Shown here: piece after piece, positions 43,940 to 53,700 of the stretch
How the letters are laid out: the number at the start of each line of letters is the position of its first letter
How positions within the stretch are numbered: position 1 is the first letter of the stretch
Origin: Cellvibrio sp. PSBB006
GTDB taxonomy: Bacteria; Pseudomonadota; Gammaproteobacteria; Pseudomonadales; Cellvibrionaceae
DNA length: 64,000 nt
Assembly (NCBI RefSeq): GCF_002162135.1
Contig: NZ_CP021382.1
Location: forward strand, 3,222,001-3,286,000
Direction: 5' to 3'
Made by a program: the position numbers and the translations under genes
Notes under the pieces: generated by a model
What the model saw: the letters and a program-made list of their open reading frames with translations, nothing else
Databases searched by the model: none
Told to the model about the DNA's origin: nothing

Positions 43940-44293
43940 TCAGGGTTTTAACTCGGTAATATGCCAAAGCTCTCCCGACGGTCCCCACAAATAAATCACC
44001 TTGCCCCAGCTTTCCTGTTTTATAGGACTGTATTTAACATCGTAGCTGCCAACCTGAATCCCGGACACAACTTTATAGGCTGCTTCAATATCTTCCACCA
44101 CGAGTTGCAGCATCAGATTCTCTGCAAACTCCTTGTTGTAATATCGTTGAAGAAAGCATGTCACACCGTCCTTTTCCAAGATAGATAAATCATCAGACGC
44201 CCTCGATAACGTAAACCCCAACGCCTGATAAAAGGATTGGGATATTTCATAATCCTTGCTGGGAATAAACATTCGGATATCGTTGAGTTTCAT
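43940..44293 (-). CDS. VOC (glyoxalase/bleomycin-resistance) family protein
   Basis: A 117-residue single-module VOC protein (MKLNDIRMFIPSKDYEISQSFYQALGF... LQLVVEDIEAAYKVVSG... YLWGPSGELWHITE). The ATG at 44293 has AAAGGAG before it; earlier in-frame codons are not needed. It ends 47 bp before the deacetylase start and may be cotranscribed. Substrate unknown. Confidence 0.88.
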   Translation of the reverse strand: MKLNDIRMFIPSKDYEISQSFYQALGFTLSRASDDLSILEKDGVTCFLQRYYNKEFAENLMLQLVVEDIEAAYKVVSGIQVGSYDVKYSPIKQESWGKVIYLWGPSGELWHITELKP

Positions 44294-44314
44294 AAATACT
44301 CCTTTCACCGTGCG

Positions 44315-44348
44315 AAAAAAAGCCCCCCACAGTATCCTGTGAGAGGCT
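44315..44348 (-). terminator. Rho-independent terminator of the pectin operon
   Basis: On the minus strand AGCCTCTCACAG-GATA-CTGTGGGGGGCT followed by seven T; two G-U pairs in the stem. It lies 22 bp after the pectate lyase-esterase stop. Confidence 0.9.
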
Positions 44349-44369
44349 GAGTTTAACACTGTTATACGG

Positions 44370-47300
44370 CTACGGCTGTGGGTTCCACCCTTCCCCACCG
44401 TTATACGCCGAGAAAATTTTCTCCCGGTCGGCAAACTCGTTCAGGTACTCCGTTTCCGTCAGGGTGTAGCCCAGAGTCCAGGCGGAGATATCTACGGGTT
44501 CACCATTGAGATTCATGATGTTGTATTGCCGCCAACCGGCAGTTGCCGAGGCAATGGCCGGGTTGGGGGTTTTGGAGCCGTTCCAGCCGGCAGGCTGGAT
44601 GTGACTGTCAATGCGCGTGTTGATAAATGCAATGTTGTCGTAATAACTGCTGCTGCCACCACTGCGCGCAAGCCAGGTTTCGCCGTCGGGGATTGTGTGT
44701 CCGAGTGGGCCGGGGCCGCGTGTGAGTCGGCTGTTAAGAAATACAAAACCTTTGTCGGTGATGTTGGCGGTGCGCGCTTGCAGAATATAACCACCGCCGC
44801 CGTTACCGCGCGAATCACCGAGCGACCGGATTTCCGATTCTTCAAACAGTGAGACATTGTTGCCGCCCCAGATAAAATCCACGTTGCCGGCAATCAGCGA
44901 TTGGTAAAACCAGTTGTATCCTTTTACTAACAAGGTGTCCTGTTCGCTGATAAGGTTGATCTGTTTTGCAATCAGGCGGCCGCCGCTGTTGAAATACATC
45001 GTCTCCGCTTGTCCGCCTTCGCCGATCAAAGTGGTGTTTTTGATGGTGAGGTTTTCCAGCGTAAGCAAATCAACGGCTTCTATCAGGAACACGCTGCGTC
45101 CACCATTTGCACCACCCGCTATACCACTGCCACCCGCGCCGGGATTCAACTTGTCGTTGTTGCGATATTGAATGACGACACCTTCACGACTTTCGCCTTG
45201 AATGGTGAGTTGATTTTTATCGCGCAGGAACAGCAGCTCTTCATACACACCATTCTTTAGCGTGATGCTAGCCGGATCATCTTTGCCAATGTTGTCCATC
45301 ACATAATTCAATGCACCTTGCAGGGTGCGGAAGTCGGCTGGACCGTCATCATCAACCACTACCGCATTTTCGGTCGGCGCAGCAGCACGTGTTGTAAATT
45401 GCCAGCCGGTGGTTTTCCCGATGCCTTCAAAGGTTTCACCCGCGAGTGTTGCACCGGTAAATACGCCGGCGGTAATGGCTACATAGTAAGGCGTGTTGTA
45501 GGCGAGGCGATTGTTATGCAAGTTAATCGTGACGCTATTCCCATCGATACGCACCGGGTTGGTGTTTACCGTGCGCAACCGGCTGGGGTCTACACCAATG
45601 CTGTCGGATTCCCCTTCCAGCTTGATGGTGTCTACCAGTGTGTTGTCGTTGCCGTTAAAGATCCGAATACTGCCAGTGCCTAACGCGGGCGGCGAATCAA
45701 ACGTGAGACGCAGGAAAGTATCCACCGGTGTGTCGGTTTCTGCCGCCGCAGGAAATGCAGATGCGGCGGACAAATCGTAAGTCGCCACGGGCTGCACAAA
45801 TTCCGGTGCAATGATCGCACTAATGGTACGCGTCAAGCTCGGATCAGAACCACTGGTAAAGGTGATTGTCGCGGTGCCTTCGCTCAGCGGTGTCAGCGTG
45901 GCTACATTCTCAACAACACTCACGTTCACCACCGCCGTATTATCCGACTCAACCGTAAACGTATCCGCAGCACCATTGGGATTGATCGCCGTCACCGTCA
46001 CTTCGTAAGGATCATCATTGGCTTCGGCATTCCAGGTGGTTGCTTCCGGTGAAAGTGTCAGCTGGGATGGTTGCAGCGGGATATCGTCAGCGTCGCCGAC
46101 GCGTATATAATCCACATCAAACGAAAAATTGTGGGTGAATAATCCGACTTGCCCACGTCCAGATAAACTGCTATCGCTACCTGTAATAACCGGAATGCCA
46201 TCGAGATAAACGGTTAACGCATCACCTTTGAGCGTAAAGCGCACCGTGTACCAGGTATTTGGATACAGTGATAGGTTATGACGCGGCAGGAAATTTTCGC
46301 CACGTACACCGCCCACATTTTTATCCACAGCCACGCGACTGCCCGAAGGCGAACTTTGTACATTCAAGCCGGCACCGTACCAGTTATCTTCGTCCTGATA
46401 ACGGGCGAGCAAATACAATTGTTTGTTGCCACCAATCTTGGTTATACGCAAGCGCGCTTCCACATAGTAATCATCGCCTTCCACATCACCCAAAGCTGCC
46501 GGGTCGCTCAACAATAAAACGCCGCCTGTACTGCCCGAGGTGTAACTCAAATACGCCGCGTCGCCGTCGTTGGTAATGGCAAAGTCACCGTTGGCACCGA
46601 CCGGATTTCCGGCTTGCGCTATTTGCGTCCAGCTATTGGTCAAGCCACTGGAAAAGTCATCGCAAAAATATTCGCCAGTATCCGGGCAACCCACCACCGG
46701 TGCACTGGATGACGACGCACTGCTGCTTACCGATGAACTGACACTGCTAGCCGGTGAACTGAAGGAAGAATGTTGATAAGACGAACTGCTGGAAGTAGAC
46801 CAATCATATTCATCGGGATCATTGGAAAAACCCGCACCCGGTACGTGTTTGACCAGACTGTACCAATAAACTTCTGCGTTGGTGTACCAACCCTTCGCTT
46901 CAGGATATTGCTGTTGCAAATCCTGAAAAATTTCCCACGCATCGTTTGCATCCTGTGGATCAAGGCCGTTGGCTGTTTCCCACGCATCCGGCATACCATC
47001 GCTGTCGGAATCCATGGGCGGCGCGCTGCTGTTCAGCACCGGATATCCACCAACATCCTCAGGCCGATTGATGATGCCATTACCTACACTGGCAATGCCA
47101 TGACGCACCGTGTACAAGACGCGCTCGTCAACGTCATCGCGTTTCAAACTTGCGCCGGCACCCGCCAGTACCCAATCAAATACCTCCGCTGCGGATTGCG
47201 TGGTGACCTCACCCTGCACAACAGAAAATGCTTCCGCCTGAATGATGTTGTCTTTCAAACTTTCATCGTCGTAACGCACACCCAGTACATTGTTGGCAGT

Positions 47301-48482
47301 GACCTCTGCGTTACCTTCCAGGTAATTACCGTTTACAAAAACCCGACCCACCGGTTTAGCAGGCGAACCATTAACCAGAAATTTTGGATCGAGTGTACCG
47401 GCCGCAGCCATCGCGTTGTAATCGCTCAGGGTGTACAGGCGATCCTCTTCATACATAGGACGGCGACCACTGGCGAGGAAGATAAAGTTTTTCACATTGT
47501 CCGCCGTGGTAGCCGGACCGGGTTTGTAATAGTTATTGATAAACTGCACGCTTCTGCCTTCTGCGCCATAGGGCGGAAAGGTTGCGTGATTATAAAAAAT
47601 ATTATTGCGTAAATCCGCTACACCATCGACATTGGGAATGTCTTTGTGGTCGCTCCACTTGTCGAGAATGCCATCAATGCGCGGCGCGCGACTTTTATGG
47701 TGAGCCATCACATTATGGTGAAAACTCGCATTCACTCCACCCCAGTTGGAACCGTAGCCGTGCTCACCCTTGCCGTGACCCGCATCGTTCAAACTTTCAC
47801 TGATCACACTCCATTGAAAGGTTACATTGTTGTTGGCATAAAACGACGTGGTTTCATCAATGGCCCAGGAAAAGCTGCTGTGATCAACAATGATGTTATT
47901 CAGATAACGGCCTTCAAACGCATCGGCCTCATTTTCAATCGCGCCGAGACGTGAGCGAATAAACCGAATCACTACATTCTCCACGCCCGACCGAATCCGC
48001 AAACTGCCACCGCGCAACGTAATACCATCCCCCGGCGCTGTCTGGCCAAGAATAGACACATCACCATTCGCAATATCGAGGTTGCTACTCAAGTCGATAT
48101 AACCACTGACCTTGAACAAAATAATCCGCGGCCCGGTTTGGTTAATCGCATACCGCAAACTCCCCGGCTCGTTGTTATCGGACAGGTTGGTCACATAATA
48201 AATATCACCACCCCTTCCACCGCTGGCTTTTTTACCGAAGCCTTCTGCACCAGGAAATGCGGTGTCGATTTCTTGCCATTGCGTATAAGTTCCGGCAGCG
48301 AATGATGACGTGCTGCTGGAGGAGCTCTCATTAGCAGAAGATTGGCTGCTGTTGCTGGCAGAGTTGTTGATTGAACTGGTTGCAGCACTGCTGCTGGATT
48401 GTTGATCGGGTTCATCATCGGAACCGCCACAGGCGCTGAGGCCGAGTGCGGTGATGATGAATAGACTGGTTAGTATTTTCAT
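44370..48482 (-). CDS. Bifunctional pectate lyase (PL1) - pectin methylesterase (CE8) lipoprotein
   Basis: A 1370-residue lipoprotein (lipobox LSAC, then a Ser linker). Residues about 65-540 are a PL1 pectate lyase (AFPGAEGFGKKASGGRGGDIYYV; VDHSSFSWAIDE; HHNVMAHHKSRAPRIDG). A second Ser linker leads to a LamG-type domain (about 610-800), then Ig-like and SbsA-type beta domains, and a C-terminal CE8 pectin methylesterase (about 1060-1370; DDDGPADFRTLQGALNYV, EQDTLLVKG, VDFIWGGNN with the catalytic Asp pair). One enzyme would demethylate homogalacturonan and then cut it. It is last in the minus-strand operon. Confidence 0.9.
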   Translation of the reverse strand: MKILTSLFIITALGLSACGGSDDEPDQQSSSSAATSSINNSASNSSQSSANESSSSSTSSFAAGTYTQWQEIDTAFPGAEGFGKKASGGRGGDIYYVTNLSDNNEPGSLRYAINQTGPRIILFKVSGYIDLSSNLDIANGDVSILGQTAPGDGITLRGGSLRIRSGVENVVIRFIRSRLGAIENEADAFEGRYLNNIIVDHSSFSWAIDETTSFYANNNVTFQWSVISESLNDAGHGKGEHGYGSNWGGVNASFHHNVMAHHKSRAPRIDGILDKWSDHKDIPNVDGVADLRNNIFYNHATFPPYGAEGRSVQFINNYYKPGPATTADNVKNFIFLASGRRPMYEEDRLYTLSDYNAMAAAGTLDPKFLVNGSPAKPVGRVFVNGNYLEGNAEVTANNVLGVRYDDESLKDNIIQAEAFSVVQGEVTTQSAAEVFDWVLAGAGASLKRDDVDERVLYTVRHGIASVGNGIINRPEDVGGYPVLNSSAPPMDSDSDGMPDAWETANGLDPQDANDAWEIFQDLQQQYPEAKGWYTNAEVYWYSLVKHVPGAGFSNDPDEYDWSTSSSSSYQHSSFSSPASSVSSSVSSSASSSSAPVVGCPDTGEYFCDDFSSGLTNSWTQIAQAGNPVGANGDFAITNDGDAAYLSYTSGSTGGVLLLSDPAALGDVEGDDYYVEARLRITKIGGNKQLYLLARYQDEDNWYGAGLNVQSSPSGSRVAVDKNVGGVRGENFLPRHNLSLYPNTWYTVRFTLKGDALTVYLDGIPVITGSDSSLSGRGQVGLFTHNFSFDVDYIRVGDADDIPLQPSQLTLSPEATTWNAEANDDPYEVTVTAINPNGAADTFTVESDNTAVVNVSVVENVATLTPLSEGTATITFTSGSDPSLTRTISAIIAPEFVQPVATYDLSAASAFPAAAETDTPVDTFLRLTFDSPPALGTGSIRIFNGNDNTLVDTIKLEGESDSIGVDPSRLRTVNTNPVRIDGNSVTINLHNNRLAYNTPYYVAITAGVFTGATLAGETFEGIGKTTGWQFTTRAAAPTENAVVVDDDGPADFRTLQGALNYVMDNIGKDDPASITLKNGVYEELLFLRDKNQLTIQGESREGVVIQYRNNDKLNPGAGGSGIAGGANGGRSVFLIEAVDLLTLENLTIKNTTLIGEGGQAETMYFNSGGRLIAKQINLISEQDTLLVKGYNWFYQSLIAGNVDFIWGGNNVSLFEESEIRSLGDSRGNGGGGYILQARTANITDKGFVFLNSRLTRGPGPLGHTIPDGETWLARSGGSSSYYDNIAFINTRIDSHIQPAGWNGSKTPNPAIASATAGWRQYNIMNLNGEPVDISAWTLGYTLTETEYLNEFADREKIFSAYNGGEGWNPQP

Positions 48483-48722
48483 CAGGAATCTCTCAAAGTT
48501 GTTATGCGTTATTGGGAATGACTTCTTGATTTTTGCGTTGATTATTGTGACGCTTTGGGCTATATCATGGGTGTTGCCTCCTTGGTTGGTGATAGACGGA
48601 TGTTGATGGTTTTTTGGCAAATAGATGCCTGTGCCGCTTTTTTTTGCAGCATGATTATTTAATTAATTTCAAACGCTGAGTTTTATATTGGTGTCGAGTT
48701 TTTTTCTCCGAATGTGGGCAGC

Positions 48723-48820
48723 TATAGCGGAGAGGTATGCGAGACACGCCGTGAATACATCCTTGTAGGCTCGGCACCGGCATCCATGCCGGTGACGGTC
48801 TCGCATACCTCTCCGCTATA
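48723..48820. repeat. Long hairpin element D1
   Basis: Perfect 22-bp arms at 48723-48744 and 48799-48820 (TATAGCGGAGAGGTATGCGAGA). The 54-base core is nearly the same as in element A, with inner stem CACCGGCAT / ATGCCGGTG. Just outside the right arm is CCTGCTGTGCC, also found near elements E1 and E2. Confidence 0.93.
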
Positions 48821-48930
48821 CCTGCTGTGCCATATTTGTGAATGTAATTTCTTAGCAAATATCTTTGGCGGAAAATGCTTCAAGCTTCGCGCATCCGGCA
48901 CATGTATTCTCGTCGCTTAGCACATTGTGA

Positions 48931-49037
48931 GTTCGCTGTGAGACTGGGTATTTCGAAACCCTCACGTCAGGGATGACGTGAGGGAGCTACATGGATGTAT
49001 TCACCGCGTTTTCGAAATACCCAGTCTCACAGCGAAC
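48931..49037. repeat. Long hairpin element D2 (TTTCGAAA subtype)
   Basis: Perfect 28-bp arms at 48931-48958 and 49010-49037, ending TTTCGAAA. The core has stem CCCTCACGTCA / TGACGTGAGGG and the family sequence GGATGTATTCACCGCGT. With D1 it fills most of the 579-base gap between the GH43 and pectate lyase genes; I see no gene in that gap. Confidence 0.93.
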
Positions 49038-49061
49038 GTATTCAAAGCGCCTATCCAAGCT

Positions 49062-50720
49062 TCAATCGACCAACGGATTGACTTCAAAGAATTCAAAATC
49101 CCCATAACGCTCTGGATCATTACCCACGTCACTGGAACTGAACAACCCAATCTTCCCACCAACCCAACGCCCGCGATCCGCGCGAAATAATCCACTTACA
49201 GTCCGGTAATGCTTCCCATCAACACTAAATGAAAACTCCGCCTTTCCCTCCTCCCGCATCTCCACACGCAAATACACCGAATACGTATTAACGTCCTCAC
49301 GAAAGCGAATGCGTTCAGCGCGATCACTCATCGCGTCATAACAGGTTGCATAAACCAGTTGGATTTTATCGCCCTCTTTGCGCAAACCGATCCAGCCATA
49401 GTGATACCCGTAAACCAGCAAACCTGCGCGGTCGCCGGTTGCCGAGCCATTCAGGGTCACGCGGGTGGTCACGGAAAATTCTGGTGCGGGAAATTTTTGC
49501 AATAAAAGCGATGCAGTGGGCCACAAGCTTTTTTGGCGGGTGGAAACGTCATCGAACTGGCTGTACAAACGTAAGTGGCCAGGACGGGCGGACAGTGAAT
49601 ACCATTCCGGTTTCCAGTTCGCATTCCACTGCCATTGCAAACCGAGTTTGTCGTTATCGAATGAATCGCTGGTTGCAGGCACCTTGATAGGAAAACCTTG
49701 CACCGGTTTGCGATAACGTGAAACAGGTTCGCCGACGCCCTGTGCGTTAATGTTTTGGCCCATCACCAGCCAATCGTTTTCCCAACGCATGGGTTGCAGA
49801 TGCACGATGCGACCGTAAACGCCTTTGTCCTGAAAATGAAAGAACCAATCATCACCTGCCGGTGTTTGCACCCAGGCACCCTGGTGCGGGCCGTTCACGG
49901 GTGTGTTGCCTTGTTCAAGCACAATGCGATCTTCATAGGGTCCGTAAATATTCTTTGCGCGGAATACACTTTGCCAACCCGGGGCGACGCCGCCTGCGGG
50001 AGCGAAGATGTAGTAGTAGCCGTTGCGTTTATAAAACTTCGGCCCTTCCAGAGCGCGGTATTCAGGCAGTAGATCGCCATTCACCACCACTGGCGCTTCG
50101 TCATCGAGAATGCGACGTGCGTCGGGCGACATGCGGCGCAGGGTTAATTTATTGCTGATGCCCGCACGGCTGGCAGCCCAGGCATGTAATAAGTAGGCGT
50201 TGCCGTCTTCATCCCATAAGGGCGTCGGATCAATCAGGCCTTTGCCGGTGAGCAATAAATGCGGTTCACTCCAGGGGCCGGAAAAATTTTCCGCCTGGTA
50301 CATGTAAATCCCCACATCAGGATCGCCGTAAAAAATCCAGAATTTATTATCGTGGTAACGCAGCGTCGGCGCCCAGACGCCGCCGCCGTGTTGTGGGCGC
50401 GAATGCACGTCCAGCGGCACTTGCTGTTGAAAAGCGTGGCCAACCAGTTCCCAATTGACCATGTCTTTGGAGGTCAACAAGGGCAAGCCCGGCGCGCTGT
50501 TAAAACTGGAGGCGGTCATGTAGTAGGTATCGCCGACACGGATCACATCCGGATCGGAATAATCGGCGTGCAGGATGGGGTTCTGGTATTCGCCATTGCC
50601 CAGGTCTGCTACCCAGGCGGATGAATGATTTATCGGTTGCTGCGCGCAGCCAGCGAGCCCTAGAACTATTCCCGCACACAATGTGGCGATAGAGAAAACT
50701 TTTTTGTAAACCTTAAACAT
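49062..50720 (-). CDS. GH43 family lipoprotein (arabinofuranosidase/xylosidase type) with C-terminal beta-sandwich
   Basis: A 552-residue lipoprotein (lipobox LAGC, C25). The five-blade propeller has the three acids of GH43: D56 in HADYSDPDV, D164 in GLIDPTPLWD and E225 in YRALEGPKFYKRNGYYYIFAPAGG. A C-terminal jelly-roll of about 200 residues follows (DSFDNDKLGLQWQWNANWKPEWYSL), usual for the arabinofuranosidase/xylosidase branch. It starts 15 bp after the preceding gene and is cotranscribed with it. It likely trims arabinose or galactose side chains of pectin. Confidence 0.9.
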   Translation of the reverse strand: MFKVYKKVFSIATLCAGIVLGLAGCAQQPINHSSAWVADLGNGEYQNPILHADYSDPDVIRVGDTYYMTASSFNSAPGLPLLTSKDMVNWELVGHAFQQQVPLDVHSRPQHGGGVWAPTLRYHDNKFWIFYGDPDVGIYMYQAENFSGPWSEPHLLLTGKGLIDPTPLWDEDGNAYLLHAWAASRAGISNKLTLRRMSPDARRILDDEAPVVVNGDLLPEYRALEGPKFYKRNGYYYIFAPAGGVAPGWQSVFRAKNIYGPYEDRIVLEQGNTPVNGPHQGAWVQTPAGDDWFFHFQDKGVYGRIVHLQPMRWENDWLVMGQNINAQGVGEPVSRYRKPVQGFPIKVPATSDSFDNDKLGLQWQWNANWKPEWYSLSARPGHLRLYSQFDDVSTRQKSLWPTASLLLQKFPAPEFSVTTRVTLNGSATGDRAGLLVYGYHYGWIGLRKEGDKIQLVYATCYDAMSDRAERIRFREDVNTYSVYLRVEMREEGKAEFSFSVDGKHYRTVSGLFRADRGRWVGGKIGLFSSSDVGNDPERYGDFEFFEVNPLVD

Positions 50721-50735
50721 ACATCATCCTGTTTA

Positions 50736-53700
50736 TTACCGATGGATATTCCAATGGCTGGAATCCAGTTGATTATTCGTTTGCGTGATCTCCGCGGCGC
50801 CGTTCGCGAGCGCTACACGCACTCGCGCCGCTTTTGCATTAGATCCGCGTGGCAGTTTCATTTGTAGCTGCACCGTTTTGGGTAATAAATCGGCTGGCGC
50901 GGCAAGTGGTGGAATGGTGATTCGCTGGATTTCCCTGCCCTCATGATCCTCCAACAGCAACACACCTGTTGATGTGTCTTCATGGCCCAGGCTGTGAACG
51001 GTAACGGTGAGTTGGTTGCCCTTCAGCGTGACGTCGCCACGACCTATGCCGAGGTCAGGGCGCTGTTCTACCGGCGCTGTTTCCTCGCGCAATTGCATAT
51101 CAATAATCAATGTGGTTTTGGGTGGAAAGGTGAAATCGAGTGTTTGGGTTTTTTCAAAATGCACACGGCGTTGCTCGTGTTTTATATCGGCTTTGTCATC
51201 ACCCGTGGTATCGACGCCGGTGCTTAATTGCCATTCGCCCGCTGCGATATTCCAGCCGGTCATGCTGGCGGCCTGGGGTTTGTTGCTGGTGTTGTAGGCA
51301 ATCACTTTGAATTGATCAGGTTGCGCGCGGGGCATCAACAATGCCACCTGCACAGCACCTTCCGGATCGGCGAAGCGCCAGCTGACGCGATGGCCGGGAT
51401 AGGTTTTGTTGCGACTGAGCGCGACGCCACCGAGGCGCGCACGTTGCAACAGGTCGTGCCGCGCTTCCACCCGATCACTCCACCAGTGACCTTCCGTATT
51501 GAAATACATGGACTGGGATTTTTGCCGAATCGCGTCGGCATAGAGTTGTTCTAGGTAGGTTTTATCGCCAGTGGTTTCCCAGGCGACAAAATTCTCAAAA
51601 TCGCGCTGCGGTCCTGCGCTTTCGGTGAGGGTTTTTCCCCAGGTTTCGCGTTTGTCCAAGGCATCAATAAAATTATCGTTCAGGCGCGACAGGGCGCTGA
51701 TGCCGCCGCGCGCTCGGCGATAGTCCAGCACCTTTAAATATTTTTTATCGCCGGTCCAATGCCAGGCCGTCCAGAACACTGTTGGCACATCGCCGGAACC
51801 GGAACCGCGCATCATCTCGCCGCCGCGCGTTGCACCGGTGCGCCAATGAATTTCGTTGGGCAACACCCACTGGCCATCATCGGCGGTGTAGGCGTAAGCC
51901 ATATAACCGTCTGCCGTTTCGGTAAGTAACTGGCGGCTGCGTGGCCCTGCGTTAAATTCGCCGAGCATGATGGCGGGGTGCAGAATCGGAAACGAATAAG
52001 GTTTTTGCCATTCCCAATTATTATCGCGGTAAATTTTTTTGCCGCTGAACCAATTGCTGGAGAACAACCGATTACCCTGTGGATTCACGGTGATGATGTC
52101 ATAGAGCGCATTGACGGTTTCCATCAGGCGCTCCGTTGCCAGTGGATCACCCCAGTTCAATAACAAGAGCGCGCTGTTGGTGTTGATACCTTCTTCATAA
52201 ACGTGCAGCTCATCAGTTTCAATGGTGCTCAGGCCATTAGTGAACATGCCATTCTTGTATGCGGCATCGGCAAGGGCGGTGATGGAGGCATTTATTTTCT
52301 CCGGATCGACACCCATCAACGCCAGGCCGGGCCATTGTTGGACCATATCCGAATCATCGGAAATGCCGCCACCAAAGTCCCCAAAGGGTGCCTGCCGTTC
52401 ATCTATCCACCAGTTAATGTGATGGCGGATCAATTTTAATTCTTCTAATTGGCGGAAAGCCCAAAGTGGACCATCTTTCGGCGCCTGGGGTTGCTCGAAA
52501 GGAAGATCGCCTTGGCTGCGGTAACTCATGTAATGCCAATACTGCCGACCCAATTGATGATCCGGTGCGACGCGCAATAAATCACTGATGTCGCGGTGAG
52601 CGCGCCGATATAACTGTTGGCGTTGCGAGGTGGTGTGTTCCTCCACCAAAAAGCCCCAGTTGTCGCGCACTTGATTAAAGCGATCCTCTGTATGTTCTGC
52701 CAATGCTTGCGCGCGTGGTTTAAAAATCAGGCGCACTTCTGCACCGTCCAGCGACGCACCGTTAAATTCCGGTGAGGCCGATGCAATGGTGAGATAAAAA
52801 CTGTCGTCGGACAGGATGCGGTCACGCACATCCAGCCACAGCGTGCGCGCCTGATTCGGTTTGACGGACACCGACACATCGATAAGATCGCGCGCTGGCC
52901 ACAGCGGATCTTTAACGCGAATGTTGAGTGGGATAACGCCCTTGTGGGTCGGCTTAAGCGTCAAGGCTGGCAAATCAATGGCGATGCCATCCAGGCCGTC
53001 GTACATATTTTCCCAACCGTACGCCCAACTGCGCGTTACCGCTTTGCCTGCAGGTGGATGACCGACGCTGGATGGAATCAGCACATGCACGAGGGGCTGG
53101 GATTTTTTTGCGCTGGATGTAGCACGGGTACGCACCGATGCACCGCGTGGCACGGCAGTTACCGTCTCGCGCTCATCGGCGGGAAAGCGACCAACGATAA
53201 AATCGCGCAGCTCGGCGAGATTATCAAAATCCGGCGCGACGTCCGCGCGAATGGTGTAACGCAATTTTACCGATCCTTCCGGCTCCGGTTTATAGCTGAC
53301 ATGATAAGCCCAGATTTCCTGGATCGGCGTTTCCTGTTCGCTGTTACTAAACCGTAACTCACCACCCTTAAGGTCCTTGATGTCGTATACACTGCGCACT
53401 GCACCTTCAGGTCTTTTCAATACCCACGTAAAATTTTCTTTCTTGTTGCCACGATATTGCAATTCACCAAAAGCTGCACCGCGAATTTCAATTCGATTAA
53501 CGGTTTCCGCTGGCAAGGTCAAATCAAAATTCTTGCCGCCTTCAACATAGGTATTCCAATCCGGCAACTGAAAATAATCGTCGCGCCCCGGCAAACGTGA
53601 ACGGTTATACACACCAGGCCAAGTGGTTTCAGCAATACCGTCGGTACCCTTCCACATCCACTGCTTGATATCGCGCGTATCCGCAAACTCTACCTTGCGA

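Noticed and set aside
48483..49061. Hairpin elements as possible insertion sequences or integron attC sites
   Set aside because: No transposase or integrase frame within them, and the arms differ between copies, so neither label fits; kept as a separate repeat family.
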